From JAKFEE01 sp036675815 (GTDB lineage Bacteria; Pseudomonadota; Alphaproteobacteria; Rhodospirillales; Magnetospirillaceae), in assembly GCA_036675815.1 (NCBI GenBank), contig JAKFEE010000031.1, forward strand, positions 124,001 to 188,000: a stretch of 64,000 nt of DNA, written 5' to 3'. A program made the translations under genes and the position numbers. The notes under the pieces were generated by a model, which did no database searches, was not told where the DNA came from, and worked only from the letters and a program-made list of their open reading frames with translations. Below, in pieces: positions 42,259 to 49,948 of the stretch (the stretch's first letter is position 1; every line of letters begins with the position of its first letter).

Positions 42259-43359
42259 GTGATCGATATTGCCGTTCGCCGGCAGCAGGGCAGCTTCGGC
42301 GTCGACATGGCCTTTGCCACCGATGGCATCGGCATCACCGCCCTATTCGGACGTTCTGGTTCGGGGAAAACGTCGATCATCAACATGATCGCGGGGCTGG
42401 CCCGACCGGATGAGGGCCATATCGAGGTCGCCGGGCGCCTGCTGTTCCACTCGCGCAAGGGAGTCGACCTGCCGCCGGAGCGCCGACGCTGCGGCTATGT
42501 CTTTCAAGAGGCCCGGCTGTTCCCGCACATGAGCGTCGGGGCCAATCTGCGTTACGGCATGCGGCGCGTGCCCTCGGCCGAGCGCTACGTCGACTTCGAC
42601 CAGGTGGTGGCGCTTCTCGGGCTCGGACATCTGCTGGACCGCCGGCCGGCCCGGCTGTCGGGTGGGGAAAAACAGCGGGTGGCGATCGGCCGGGCGTTGC
42701 TGGCCAGCCCGCGCATCCTGCTGATGGACGAGCCGGTGGCGTCGCTGGATGCCACGCGCAAGGCCGAGGTTCTGCCGTTCATCGCTCGCCTGCCGCAGGC
42801 CTTCAACATCCCCATCCTCTATGTCAGCCACTCGATGGACGAGATCCTGCGCCTGTGCGATACGCTGGTGCTGATCGACCATGGCCGCGCCGCCGCCGTG
42901 GGCACGGTCGAGGAACTGACCAGCCGGATTGAATTGCGGCCGCTGACCGGCCGCTATGTTGCCGGCGCGGTGTTACGTGCCGTCGTCGCCGCCCAGGATG
43001 CCTGCCACGGCCTCACCCATCTCGCCTTTCCCGGCGGCACGCTCAAGGTGGGGCAACTCGACTTGGCCGAAGGTACGGCGGTGCGCGTGCGCCTGCATGC
43101 GCGCGATATCGCCCTGGCGTTGGAGCCGCCCAGGAACGTCAGCATCCAGAATGTGTTTGCAGCGACGATCGCGGCGATCACGCCCACGGACGGCCACCTG
43201 GTCCACGTGGCGCTCGACGTGGCCGGCAGCCGGCTGTGGGCGCAGGTGACCAGCCTTGCCTGCGGCGAGTTGCGACTGCGGCCGGGCCAGGCCGTGTTCG
43301 CCATGGTCAAGAGCGTCGCCATCGCCCGTGCCGACGTGGCCGATTGGGCGGAGGGCTAG
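42259..43359 (+). CDS. modC: Molybdate ABC transporter, ATPase with Mop domain
   Basis: This 366-residue ATPase has Walker A GRSGSGKTSI (about residue 32), signature LSGGEKQRVAIGRAL (about 133), Walker B LLMDEPVASLD and an H-loop in YVSHSMDE. Residues about 290-360 form a single Mop (TOBE) domain that binds molybdate and can inhibit transport. The start is GTG 42259. It powers ModB-dependent uptake. Confidence 0.93.
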   Translation: MIDIAVRRQQGSFGVDMAFATDGIGITALFGRSGSGKTSIINMIAGLARPDEGHIEVAGRLLFHSRKGVDLPPERRRCGYVFQEARLFPHMSVGANLRYGMRRVPSAERYVDFDQVVALLGLGHLLDRRPARLSGGEKQRVAIGRALLASPRILLMDEPVASLDATRKAEVLPFIARLPQAFNIPILYVSHSMDEILRLCDTLVLIDHGRAAAVGTVEELTSRIELRPLTGRYVAGAVLRAVVAAQDACHGLTHLAFPGGTLKVGQLDLAEGTAVRVRLHARDIALALEPPRNVSIQNVFAATIAAITPTDGHLVHVALDVAGSRLWAQVTSLACGELRLRPGQAVFAMVKSVAIARADVADWAEG

Positions 43360-43383
43360 AGTGGGACGAAGACAGGCGAAATT

Positions 43384-43438
43384 GGAGCGCGGAGCTCTAG
43401 CTCCGCATTCCGCGTGCGGACCTGGAGGTCCGCGCTCC
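43384..43438. repeat. Nested palindrome repeat, copy D (mixed cores)
   Basis: Hairpin 1 is GCGGAGCT-ct-AGCTCCGC (43389-43406) and hairpin 2 is GCGGACCT-gg-AGGTCCGC (43416-43433), enclosed by GGAGC at 43384 and GCTCC at 43434. It combines both core types of the family in one element and separates modC from the Mop gene. Confidence 0.85.
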
Positions 43439-43472
43439 GTCTGATGGATTCCGTCATGCTCAGGAGAAGGGG

Positions 43473-43679
43473 ATGAAGCTCAGCGCGCGCAATCTACTGG
43501 CCGGCAAGGTCGTCGAGATCGACAAGGGCGAGGTGATGGCCAAGGTCAAGCTGAAACTGGCCGATGGCCAGACCATCAGCGCCCTGATCTCGGTGGAGGC
43601 GGTCGAGGACCTCGATCTCGAGGTGGGCGAGGAGGCCACCGCCATCATCAAGGCCACCGAGGTCATGATCGGGAAATAG
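43473..43679 (+). CDS. mop: Molbindin (free-standing Mop/TOBE protein)
   Basis: This 68-residue single TOBE domain starts MKLSARNLLAGKVVEIDKGE and ends ATEVMIGK, the usual molbindin. Hexamers of such proteins store molybdate and buffer its cytoplasmic level. AGGAGAAGGGG precedes the ATG. It is separated from modC by a palindromic repeat but belongs to the molybdate locus by function. Confidence 0.93.
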   Translation: MKLSARNLLAGKVVEIDKGEVMAKVKLKLADGQTISALISVEAVEDLDLEVGEEATAIIKATEVMIGK

Positions 43680-43682
43680 GCG

Positions 43683-43698
43683 GTCGGCCTCAGCCGAC
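43683..43698. terminator. Small hairpin between convergent mop and ccdA
   Basis: GTCGGC-CTCA-GCCGAC lies just after the mop stop and overlaps the end of ccdA, which leaves only 10 bases between the convergent genes. It may serve both directions. Confidence 0.5.
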
Positions 43699-44433
43699 GC
43701 GGCCGAGGGCGGGGAACGCCAGCAGCAGCCAATTGGCCACCTCGGCCAATTGGCCGGTGAGGATCAGCGCGCCGGTGGCCACCATCGAGCCGCCGATGAC
43801 GAGTTCGATCCGGCGCATGTGGCGGCGGAAGCGCTGCATGACGCCAAGGAACGGCTTGACCGCCAATGCGGCGGCGAGGAACGGCAGGCCGAGCCCCGCG
43901 GCATAGGCCGACAGCAGGCCGACGCCGTAGCTCATGGAATCGCCACCCGCCGCCAGCATCAGGATCGTCGCCAGGATCGGCCCGACGCACGGCGTCCAGC
44001 CGAAGGCGAAGGCGAGGCCGATGACGAAGGCGCCGATCGGTCCTGTCGGCTTCGCCTGCGGATGCAGCCGCTTCTCGACGTCGAGCACGGCCAGCCGCAG
44101 CACGCCCATGTAGTGGATGCCAAGGACGATGATCACGGTTCCGGCGGCGACCGACAGCCAGCGCAGGTTGTCGGCGATGATGGCGCCCAGGGCCGAACTC
44201 GACGCGCCCATGGCGACGAACACCGCCGAGAAGCCGAGCACGAAGGCCAAGGCGGCGACGAACACCCGTCCGCTCTGGCTTGGCCCTGCGTCACCGCTCA
44301 GTCGATCGAGCGAAACGCCGCCCAGGAAGCACAGATAGGCCGGCACCAGCGGCAGCACGCACGGGCTGACGAAGCTGAGCACGCCGGCGAGCAGGGCTCC
44401 GGCGATGGTGACGTCGAACAGTTCGGCGATCAT
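43690..44433 (-). CDS. ccdA: CcdA/SoxV-type thiol-disulfide transporter
   Basis: This 247-residue membrane protein with six helices carries electrons from cytoplasmic thioredoxin to periplasmic thiol proteins. The two redox cysteines are in SFVSPCVLPLVPAYL (about residue 20) and GWTPCVGPILATI (about 135). Directly downstream of soxB and overlapping it by 4 bases, it most likely plays the SoxV role, keeping the Sox carrier protein reduced. A role in cytochrome c maturation is also possible. Confidence 0.87.
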   Translation of the reverse strand: MIAELFDVTIAGALLAGVLSFVSPCVLPLVPAYLCFLGGVSLDRLSGDAGPSQSGRVFVAALAFVLGFSAVFVAMGASSSALGAIIADNLRWLSVAAGTVIIVLGIHYMGVLRLAVLDVEKRLHPQAKPTGPIGAFVIGLAFAFGWTPCVGPILATILMLAAGGDSMSYGVGLLSAYAAGLGLPFLAAALAVKPFLGVMQRFRRHMRRIELVIGGSMVATGALILTGQLAEVANWLLLAFPALGRVG

Positions 44434-46112
44434 GCGCCGACCACCGTGACCGCGCTGCCTTCCGGCATCTCCACCACGTTCCGCTGCTTGAGATGACGCG
44501 CCAGCACGTCCCACACCGGCGGCCCTTCGGCACCCTCATTGACCGAGGCCCAGCCGGCGACGGTGTAGGTCTTCTCCGGATCGATGGCCCGGCCGTCGGT
44601 CAGTTCCATGCCGCGGATGCGCTTGCCGGCCTCCGCCGTGGGGTCGATGGTGTAGCGCATGCCGCCGACCCGCACCATGTCGCCGCCTTGCTGATAGTAG
44701 GGATCGGGGTTGAACAGGTTGTCGGCGACGTCTTCGAGCACCTCCCGGATCCGCTGCCCGCTCATCTCGGTACGATAGGCGGCGGGGTAGGTGATGGAGG
44801 TCTGGTTATGGACGTCCTCGACGGTGATGTCCTGGCCGGGCAGCAGCGTCGCTCCCCAGCGGAAGCCCGGCGATAGGGCGATCTCGGCATCACGCTGCTC
44901 GATCAGCGCCTGGCAGATCAGGTCGTCGAAGGTGCCGTTGAAGTTGCCGCGCCGGTACAAAAGCGAGTTGGTCGTGGCCAGCACCCGCCGCAACTCGCCT
45001 TCGTGGGGCGCGCGAACCTTGGCGATCAGCGCCGCCATCTCGGGATCGGGGGTGATGACGTCGCTGAACACGGGGATGAGGCGGAAGGCGAAATCGGCGA
45101 TCCGGCCGTTGCTGACGTCGAGGTCGAGGCGGGCGAGGAACTTGCCGTGCGAGCCCGAGGCGATCAACAGGGTGCCGCCGACCTTGATCACCGCGGGGAT
45201 GGCGTCGTGGGTGTGGCCGGTCAACAGCACGTCGATGCCCTTGACACGGCTCGCCATCTTGCGATCGACATCGAAGCCGTTGTGACTGGCCACCACCACC
45301 AGTTGTGCCCCGGCGGCGCGCGCCGCGTCGACGTGGCTTTGCATCATCTCCTCGCGGATGCCGAAGGACCATTCGGGGATCATCCAGCGCGGGTTGGCGA
45401 TGGGCGTATAAGGGAACGCCTGGCCGATCACCGCGACCTTGACGCCGCCACGCTCGAAGAAGGCGGTGTTGTCGAATACCGGCTCCTCCCATTCGGTATC
45501 GACGACGTTGCCGCACAGGAACGGGAACTTCAGCTTGGCGACGAGTTCCTTGACCCGTTCCTGGCCGTAGGTGAATTCCCAATGCGCGGTCATCGCGTCG
45601 ACGCCCAGCGCGTTCATCGCCGCGACCATGTCGTCGCCGCGGCTGTGGTACGAGGTGTAAGAGCCCTGCCAGGTATCGCCGGAATCGATCAGCAGGGTGT
45701 TGCCGGGGCGCTCGGCGCGGATCGCCTTGACCAGGGTGGCCATGCGGTCGAGGCCGCCGACCCGGCCATAATCGCGGGCGAGCGCCGTGAAGTCCTCGGC
45801 GGTGAAGGCATGGGCGTCAGGACTGCCGACATTCAGGCCGAAGCGCGCCAGATAGTCCTTGCCGGTTAGGTGTGGAGGCAGGCCCTCGGCCTTGCCGACG
45901 CCGATGTTGACCGACGGCTCGCGGAAATACAGCGGCATCAGCTGCGCATGGATGTCGGCGAAATGCAGCAACGTCACCTGGCCGACCGGTTTGAACGCCA
46001 GCAACCCGGCCTGGGTCAGCGTCTGGCCCGTCGTGGCACGGGCAAGGCCGGGTGCGCCGGTCAGGGCGGCGGTGGCGGCGGCAACCTGCAGGAAGTCGCG
46101 GCGGCTCAGCAT
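44430..46112 (-). CDS. soxB: Thiosulfohydrolase
   Basis: This 560-residue periplasmic enzyme releases sulfate from the cysteine-S-thiosulfonate on SoxY. It has a twin-arginine signal (SRRDFLQVAAA) and the di-manganese 5'-nucleotidase-like motifs HFADIHAQ (about residue 50), DSGDTWQGSY (about 143), a metal His in TAHWEFTYGQ, GNVVD, SHNGFD and GHTHD. The family-typical length and adjacency to soxA-X support SoxB over a plain 5'-nucleotidase. A divergent 414-base ORF and a repeat separate it from soxA. Confidence 0.94.
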   Translation of the reverse strand: MLSRRDFLQVAAATAALTGAPGLARATTGQTLTQAGLLAFKPVGQVTLLHFADIHAQLMPLYFREPSVNIGVGKAEGLPPHLTGKDYLARFGLNVGSPDAHAFTAEDFTALARDYGRVGGLDRMATLVKAIRAERPGNTLLIDSGDTWQGSYTSYHSRGDDMVAAMNALGVDAMTAHWEFTYGQERVKELVAKLKFPFLCGNVVDTEWEEPVFDNTAFFERGGVKVAVIGQAFPYTPIANPRWMIPEWSFGIREEMMQSHVDAARAAGAQLVVVASHNGFDVDRKMASRVKGIDVLLTGHTHDAIPAVIKVGGTLLIASGSHGKFLARLDLDVSNGRIADFAFRLIPVFSDVITPDPEMAALIAKVRAPHEGELRRVLATTNSLLYRRGNFNGTFDDLICQALIEQRDAEIALSPGFRWGATLLPGQDITVEDVHNQTSITYPAAYRTEMSGQRIREVLEDVADNLFNPDPYYQQGGDMVRVGGMRYTIDPTAEAGKRIRGMELTDGRAIDPEKTYTVAGWASVNEGAEGPPVWDVLARHLKQRNVVEMPEGSAVTVVGA

Positions 46113-46181
46113 TCAATGGCTCCAGGCTCTGGTCACGTGCGTGGTACGGCGGTACAAACGGGGCGATAATGGGAGGCTGAC

Positions 46182-46595
46182 ATGGGATTCGTCTACGTCG
46201 CGCGCAGCGCCGGCCTGATCAAGTGGGGCTCGGACGTCGGGCTCGGCAAGCTGCTGTTCAAGCTCGGCGTCGCCGACGACTCGGCCGAGGCGGCGGTCAA
46301 GGCGTTGAACGAGACCGCCCATTGCGGCGAGACGGACTGGACACTGGTGCACAAGCAGGAGGCCGAGGGCGCGAGCGAACCGGAAGCGATCGAACGTCTG
46401 GGTCGCAAGGAGAAGATGGTCGATCCCGCCCTCTATCCCCGGCTCCGCGGCGCCGTCGGCATCTTCAGGATCAAGCTGGCCAATGTCGAGAACCATCTGG
46501 TGGTGAAGCAGGCGCTGGCCGGTCAGGCACCGTCGGCCGCCAAACCGAAGCCCGCCGACATCGGCCAATATCTGATCCACAACGTCTTGCGCTGA
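46182..46595 (+). CDS. Small protein, possible degenerate GIY-YIG fold
   Basis: This 137-residue protein starts MGFVYVARSAGLIKWG and continues with KLLFKLGVADDSAEAAVKALN and WTLVHKQEAEGASEPEAIE, a spacing reminiscent of GIY-YIG/T5orf172 proteins. The second motif reads KLG and the usual Arg after it is absent, so nuclease activity is doubtful. It sits opposite in direction to the sox genes, between soxA and soxB, with its own AATGGGAGG ribosome binding site. A role in sulfur oxidation is not suggested by sequence. Confidence 0.55.
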   Translation: MGFVYVARSAGLIKWGSDVGLGKLLFKLGVADDSAEAAVKALNETAHCGETDWTLVHKQEAEGASEPEAIERLGRKEKMVDPALYPRLRGAVGIFRIKLANVENHLVVKQALAGQAPSAAKPKPADIGQYLIHNVLR

Positions 46596-46617
46596 CCCGT
46601 AGACTCTAGTTTGGTCA

Positions 46618-46740
46618 TGCCCGCGAAAGCGGGCATCCAGTCCAGAGGCCTCAGGAATGGACTCCCGCTTTCGCGGGAGTGACGGTGACAGGCCTTCGTC
46701 CTTCCCGTCAAAGGGCGCTGTCGCGGGAGCGACGGTGACT
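46618..46740. repeat. Double-hairpin repeat (CCCGCGAAAGCGGG type) with a partial extra arm
   Basis: TGCCCGC-GAAA-GCGGGCA (46618-46635) and ACTCCCGC-TTTC-GCGGGAGT (46661-46680) form two hairpins of a common proteobacterial intergenic repeat. The right end GCGGGAG-GACGGTGAC is repeated with one change at 46723-46739, so a second copy has been partly deleted. It fills the gap between the 46182 gene and soxA. Confidence 0.8.
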
Positions 46741-47540
46741 TACTTCCGTACCGACGGCGCCTCGACCGGCAGGCCCTCGGCGCGCCAGGCCAGGTACAGC
46801 TCGAGATTGGTGTATTCGTCCGACCCCAGCGGGTAGGGCTCGGCGCGAATCTCCTCGTTGCAGCCGGCGAGGCGGCGGTGTAGCGAGCCCAGCTTCTGCC
46901 ACTTCAACCGATAGGTGGGGAAGCCGTTGGACTGGCCCTGGCTCAGCAGCTCGGTGCGGATGTGGTTGCCGGCATTGTCCTCATGGCAATGCTTGCATGC
47001 CAGATCGAGCTGGCCACGGCGCTGAAGGTAGAACTCGCGGCCCTTCTCGAAGAACGGCCTGGCCGGCCCGTCGATGCTGACATCGACCGGCATGCCGCGC
47101 GACTGGGTCTTGACAAAGGCAGTCATGCTGAGCAGAGGGTCCGACTCCCACTTCCACGCCTCGGCCTTCATCTGCTCGGTCCGGCACTGATTGATGCGCT
47201 GCTCGACGTTGACCAGCTTGCCCTGCCGGGCGTCGTATTTCGGATAGCTGGCGCCGACGCCTTTCATGCTCGTTTCGGCGTCGCCATGGCACGAGGCGCA
47301 GGACTTGTCGGCTTCGCCCTCGACCTTGTTCCACAAGGTAGTGCCGCGTTCGACCCACAGAAAACCGGGATTGGTGAAATCGTCGTCCTGCATCGCCCGG
47401 GTCTCCGGCTCGGCGAACAGATAGCCCGATTTTTTGTCGCCGGTGGCGTACCGCGCGTCCTGCGGCTCGGCGGCAGCGGCGGTGCTGATGCCGGCGGCCA
47501 AACCCAAAAGGGCTAACGCCCCGATCAGCATGCGGTTCAT
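46740..47540 (-). CDS. soxA: Sulfur oxidation c-type cytochrome (di-heme)
   Basis: This 266-residue periplasmic cytochrome has a Sec signal ending in AAAA before EPQDARYA. Two heme sites, CASCH (about residue 81) and CKHCH (about 183), mark the di-heme SoxA type. The conserved Cys in LAGCNEEIRAEP (about 229) is the persulfide axial ligand. With SoxX it couples thiosulfate to the SoxY cysteine. It is 11 bases downstream of soxZ. Confidence 0.94.
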   Translation of the reverse strand: MNRMLIGALALLGLAAGISTAAAAEPQDARYATGDKKSGYLFAEPETRAMQDDDFTNPGFLWVERGTTLWNKVEGEADKSCASCHGDAETSMKGVGASYPKYDARQGKLVNVEQRINQCRTEQMKAEAWKWESDPLLSMTAFVKTQSRGMPVDVSIDGPARPFFEKGREFYLQRRGQLDLACKHCHEDNAGNHIRTELLSQGQSNGFPTYRLKWQKLGSLHRRLAGCNEEIRAEPYPLGSDEYTNLELYLAWRAEGLPVEAPSVRK

Positions 47541-47551
47541 CGATGCCTCCC

Positions 47552-47878
47552 TCAGGCGAGCTTGATCTCGGCGCTGCGCTTGTAGACGGCGCCGTCGTCG
47601 TCCTGCCAGGACAGCTCGACGGTTCCCGCCTCTTCGACCTTCAGGAAGAACGCCAGGTAGGGATTGGCCGAGATGGCAGGATGCCAGTCGGAGGTGAACA
47701 TCTCCTTGCCGTTGTAGGTGCAGACGAAGCGGTTGATGATCTGGCGCGGGATGGCGTTGCCGCTCTTGTCCTTGCGCTGGCCGGATTCCATGTCGTGGGC
47801 GATGGTCGACTTGATCTCGATGATCTCGCCCTTGCTCGCGGTCGCCGGAACCTTGATCTTGATGCTGGGGGCAGCCAT
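47552..47878 (-). CDS. soxZ: Sulfur carrier complex subunit SoxZ
   Basis: This 108-residue immunoglobulin-fold protein starts APSIKIKVPATASKGEII after the initiator Met and has VCTYNGKEMFTSDWHPAISA, the usual SoxZ surface. It lacks a signal peptide, so it is exported with SoxY. It forms the SoxYZ carrier on which sulfur intermediates ride. Confidence 0.95.
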   Translation of the reverse strand: MAAPSIKIKVPATASKGEIIEIKSTIAHDMESGQRKDKSGNAIPRQIINRFVCTYNGKEMFTSDWHPAISANPYLAFFLKVEEAGTVELSWQDDDGAVYKRSAEIKLA

Positions 47879-47901
47879 TGCCGTCTCTCCTTGCCTGTCG
47901 C

Positions 47902-48366
47902 TCAGCCGCCGCAGCCGCCGATGGTGACCTTGACTTCCTGTTCGGCCTGATAGACCGAGCCGTCGCTCATCACGGCGATGGCGCGCACGTTCTGCGTCTT
48001 GGCCAGGCGCATGCGCATCGCCACCTCGGCCTTGCCGGCGGCCGGCGTGAAGTTGAACGAAGCGACGCCGGGAGCCGGGTTGCCTTCGGCGACGACATGC
48101 ACCGCCTTGACGAAATCCTTGTCGGTCATCGGGCTGTCGACGCTGACGGTGAAGGGCACGGTGTTGCCGTTCTCGGCGATCTGCGGCAGCTTGATGCTGA
48201 CCTTGCCGGCCTGCGGGGTGACGCCGCCGGTCAGCGTTTCGATCAGTCGATCGGCTTCGGTGACGGCGGCTTGCGTCAGCCGCGGGCGGGCGGCGATGGC
48301 GGCGGCGGCGATGCCGGCGCCGATCAGCAGGCCGCGGCGGCTGAGTAGGGGAGTGGCATTTTTCAT
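47902..48366 (-). CDS. soxY: Sulfur carrier complex subunit SoxY
   Basis: This 154-residue protein has a twin-arginine signal (LLSRRGLLIGAGIAAAA) and the hallmark C-terminus VTIGGCGG, where the Cys on the flexible arm binds thiosulfate-derived sulfur covalently. SoxYZ moves the substrate between SoxAX and SoxB. It lies 11 bases after soxX. Confidence 0.95.
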   Translation of the reverse strand: MKNATPLLSRRGLLIGAGIAAAAIAARPRLTQAAVTEADRLIETLTGGVTPQAGKVSIKLPQIAENGNTVPFTVSVDSPMTDKDFVKAVHVVAEGNPAPGVASFNFTPAAGKAEVAMRMRLAKTQNVRAIAVMSDGSVYQAEQEVKVTIGGCGG

Positions 48367-48377
48367 CGTCCGGTCCT

Positions 48378-48818
48378 TCAGCGCATGGTCGTGTCGGTAG
48401 GCTTCAGCGTCAGCAGGTAGGCCACCACGTCTTCAATCTCCTGGGCGGTGAGGATGGGCTTGCCGACCATCGCCTTGGCGACGCGATGCAGGCCCTCGGT
48501 CTTGTGGAACGACGGCATCACGCTGTCGGGATTGACGACCTTGGGATCGACGACCTGTTGACGCAATTCGGCCTCGCCGAGGCGTGTGGCGACCTCGGTG
48601 AGGTCGGGACCGATCCTGCCGTGATCCTGCTCCTCGGGGATGGGCATGACGTGGCAGGCGAGGCAATTGCCCTTCTTGCGATCGACGACCAGCTCGCGGC
48701 CCTGGGCGGCGTCGCCGGCTTTCCCGGTAAGCGAGGCAAGCCCGGCGGCCTGCGCGGCTGGCGCCGTGGAGGCGAGCAGAGCGGCGAGGGCCATGCCGGC
48801 GAGGGCCTTGGCGTACAT
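48378..48818 (-). CDS. soxX: Sulfur oxidation c-type cytochrome (mono-heme)
   Basis: This 146-residue periplasmic cytochrome has a signal peptide (MYAKALAGMALAALLAS, cleavage near AQA), one CLACH heme motif (about residue 51), the distal Met in DSVMPSF and a DVVAYLLTLK C-terminal helix. It partners SoxA. I chose ATG 48818 over upstream starts because the signal peptide begins there and GGGAG precedes it. It is the first gene of soxXYZA. Confidence 0.92.
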   Translation of the reverse strand: MYAKALAGMALAALLASTAPAAQAAGLASLTGKAGDAAQGRELVVDRKKGNCLACHVMPIPEEQDHGRIGPDLTEVATRLGEAELRQQVVDPKVVNPDSVMPSFHKTEGLHRVAKAMVGKPILTAQEIEDVVAYLLTLKPTDTTMR

Positions 48819-49161
48819 GGGTGCATTCTCCCGACCTGTGGCGTCCCGGTGCATCGCATTCTCGCGACACGCGCGCATCAGCCGTCCTAACGGCCAAAAA
48901 TAACACACGCGAGCACCGTATAATATTAATGATCAACTATCTTTGATGGTTGTTCAAGAAGAATTCTAAGCAAGACGCCTGCGCATTCTCATCTGCGTCA
49001 CGGTTCGGCGCAGAAGAGGCACGCTCGGCGGGCCTTCCTTGTCGCTGTTGGCGCCCCCTCCTAAATCGGGAGTTGGCGCCCTGTGATCCGCCACGGGTTA
49101 CGGCGGCAGGGGCCTGCGCCCGGTTGGGCGATGACTAGCCTAGTGTTCACGGAGAGTAAAC
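48819..49161. other. Divergent control region of soxX and the cold-shock gene
   Basis: This 343-base gap is AT-rich around 48900-48970, with TATAATATTAAT and the motif ATGATCAACTAT followed by TTGAT (48929-48947), the same 12-mer found upstream of the GMC oxidoreductase at 59036. Nearer the cold-shock gene, GGCGCC-cc-CTCC / GGAG-tt-GGCGCC (about 49051-49079) forms an interrupted hairpin. Short frames here look non-coding. Confidence 0.6.
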
Positions 49162-49371
49162 ATGGCGACTGGTACGGTGAAGTGGTTCAACTCCACCAAG
49201 GGCTATGGGTTCATCATGCCCGACGACGGCTCGAAAGACGTGTTCGTGCACGTCACCGCCGTTCAGAAGGCGGGCAAGCACTCGCTCAATGAGGGGCAAA
49301 AGGTGGAATACGACTTGTCGCGGGGCGACCAGGGGCGTGTCTCGGCCGTGAACCTCAGTTTCCAGGACTGA
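49162..49371 (+). CDS. Cold-shock domain protein (CspA family)
   Basis: This 69-residue single OB-fold cold-shock domain has RNP1-like KGYGFIMP (residues 13-20) and RNP2-like VFVHVTA (about 29-35). It binds single-stranded RNA/DNA and acts as an RNA chaperone. ACGGAGAGTAAAC precedes the ATG. The long upstream gap with a hairpin may be a structured 5' leader, as in cspA genes of other bacteria (inference). Confidence 0.94.
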   Translation: MATGTVKWFNSTKGYGFIMPDDGSKDVFVHVTAVQKAGKHSLNEGQKVEYDLSRGDQGRVSAVNLSFQD

Positions 49372-49390
49372 TTATCAGGCGGATTTCAGG

Positions 49391-49418
49391 ATGGCGGTGG
49401 CCGACGGGTCGCCGCCAT
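49391..49418 (+). terminator. Hairpin after the cold-shock gene
   Basis: ATGGCGG (49391-49397) pairs with CCGCCAT (49412-49418), with additional partial pairing inside the loop. It lies 19 bases after the stop. It has no clear T-tract, so it is a weak call. Confidence 0.4.
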
Positions 49419-49586
49419 TCGCGCATGGAGCTTCCGAATGGGGAGCCAGGGGGGTGAACTTCACTGCGTTGGGCAGGTGGCGTTTTCGGATAAGGGCGAA
49501 TCTGCGTTGCTCGCGGCTTGCGGACGCCCGGTCGGGAGTTCATAACTCGGGCCGGCTGACCCCGCGAGCTGGGAGTGAGAAGAAAG

Positions 49587-49811
49587 ATGTCCGTTGTTCT
49601 CGACGTCAAGGGCTTGAACTGTCCGCTGCCGATCCTGCGCGCCAAGAAGGCGATGAAGGATGTACCGCAGGGCGAAACCCTGCAGGTGCTGGCCACGGAT
49701 CCCGGCGCGGTCAAGGATTTCGAGGCTTTCTGCCGTCAGACCGGCAACGAACTGCTCGGCTGGGACGAAACGGCCGGCGTCTATACCTTCCGCATAAAGA
49801 AATTGAGCTGA
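49587..49811 (+). CDS. TusA-family sulfur carrier protein
   Basis: This 74-residue protein has the family motif DVKGLNCPLPILRAKKAM, with the persulfide-carrying Cys in NCPLP (about residue 12), and TDPGAVKDFEAFC. TusA-like proteins relay sulfur for tRNA thiolation or, in sulfur oxidisers, from periplasmic oxidation into the cytoplasm. Its position near sox genes, and the YeeE transporter in the same window, make the second role plausible. I chose ATG 49587 (GGGAGTGAGAAGAAAG upstream) over 49575. Confidence 0.9.
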   Translation: MSVVLDVKGLNCPLPILRAKKAMKDVPQGETLQVLATDPGAVKDFEAFCRQTGNELLGWDETAGVYTFRIKKLS

Positions 49812-49948
49812 GGTGGGCTGGCCGAGCGCCGGGGCGATGCGGCATGCTGAAGCCGCCTGTTCCCGCCCTGACGAACGCCGGCAGAAACGGCTTTCCGCGG
49901 CCGGGGCTGCGCAGCTAAGATGACAAGACGCCTGCCTGTGGAGTTCTG

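Noticed and set aside
49048..49080. Direct repeat GTTGGCGCCC as an attachment site
   Set aside because: GGCGCC is itself palindromic, the copies are only about 20 bases apart and no integrase or tRNA is near. A hairpin explains them better.
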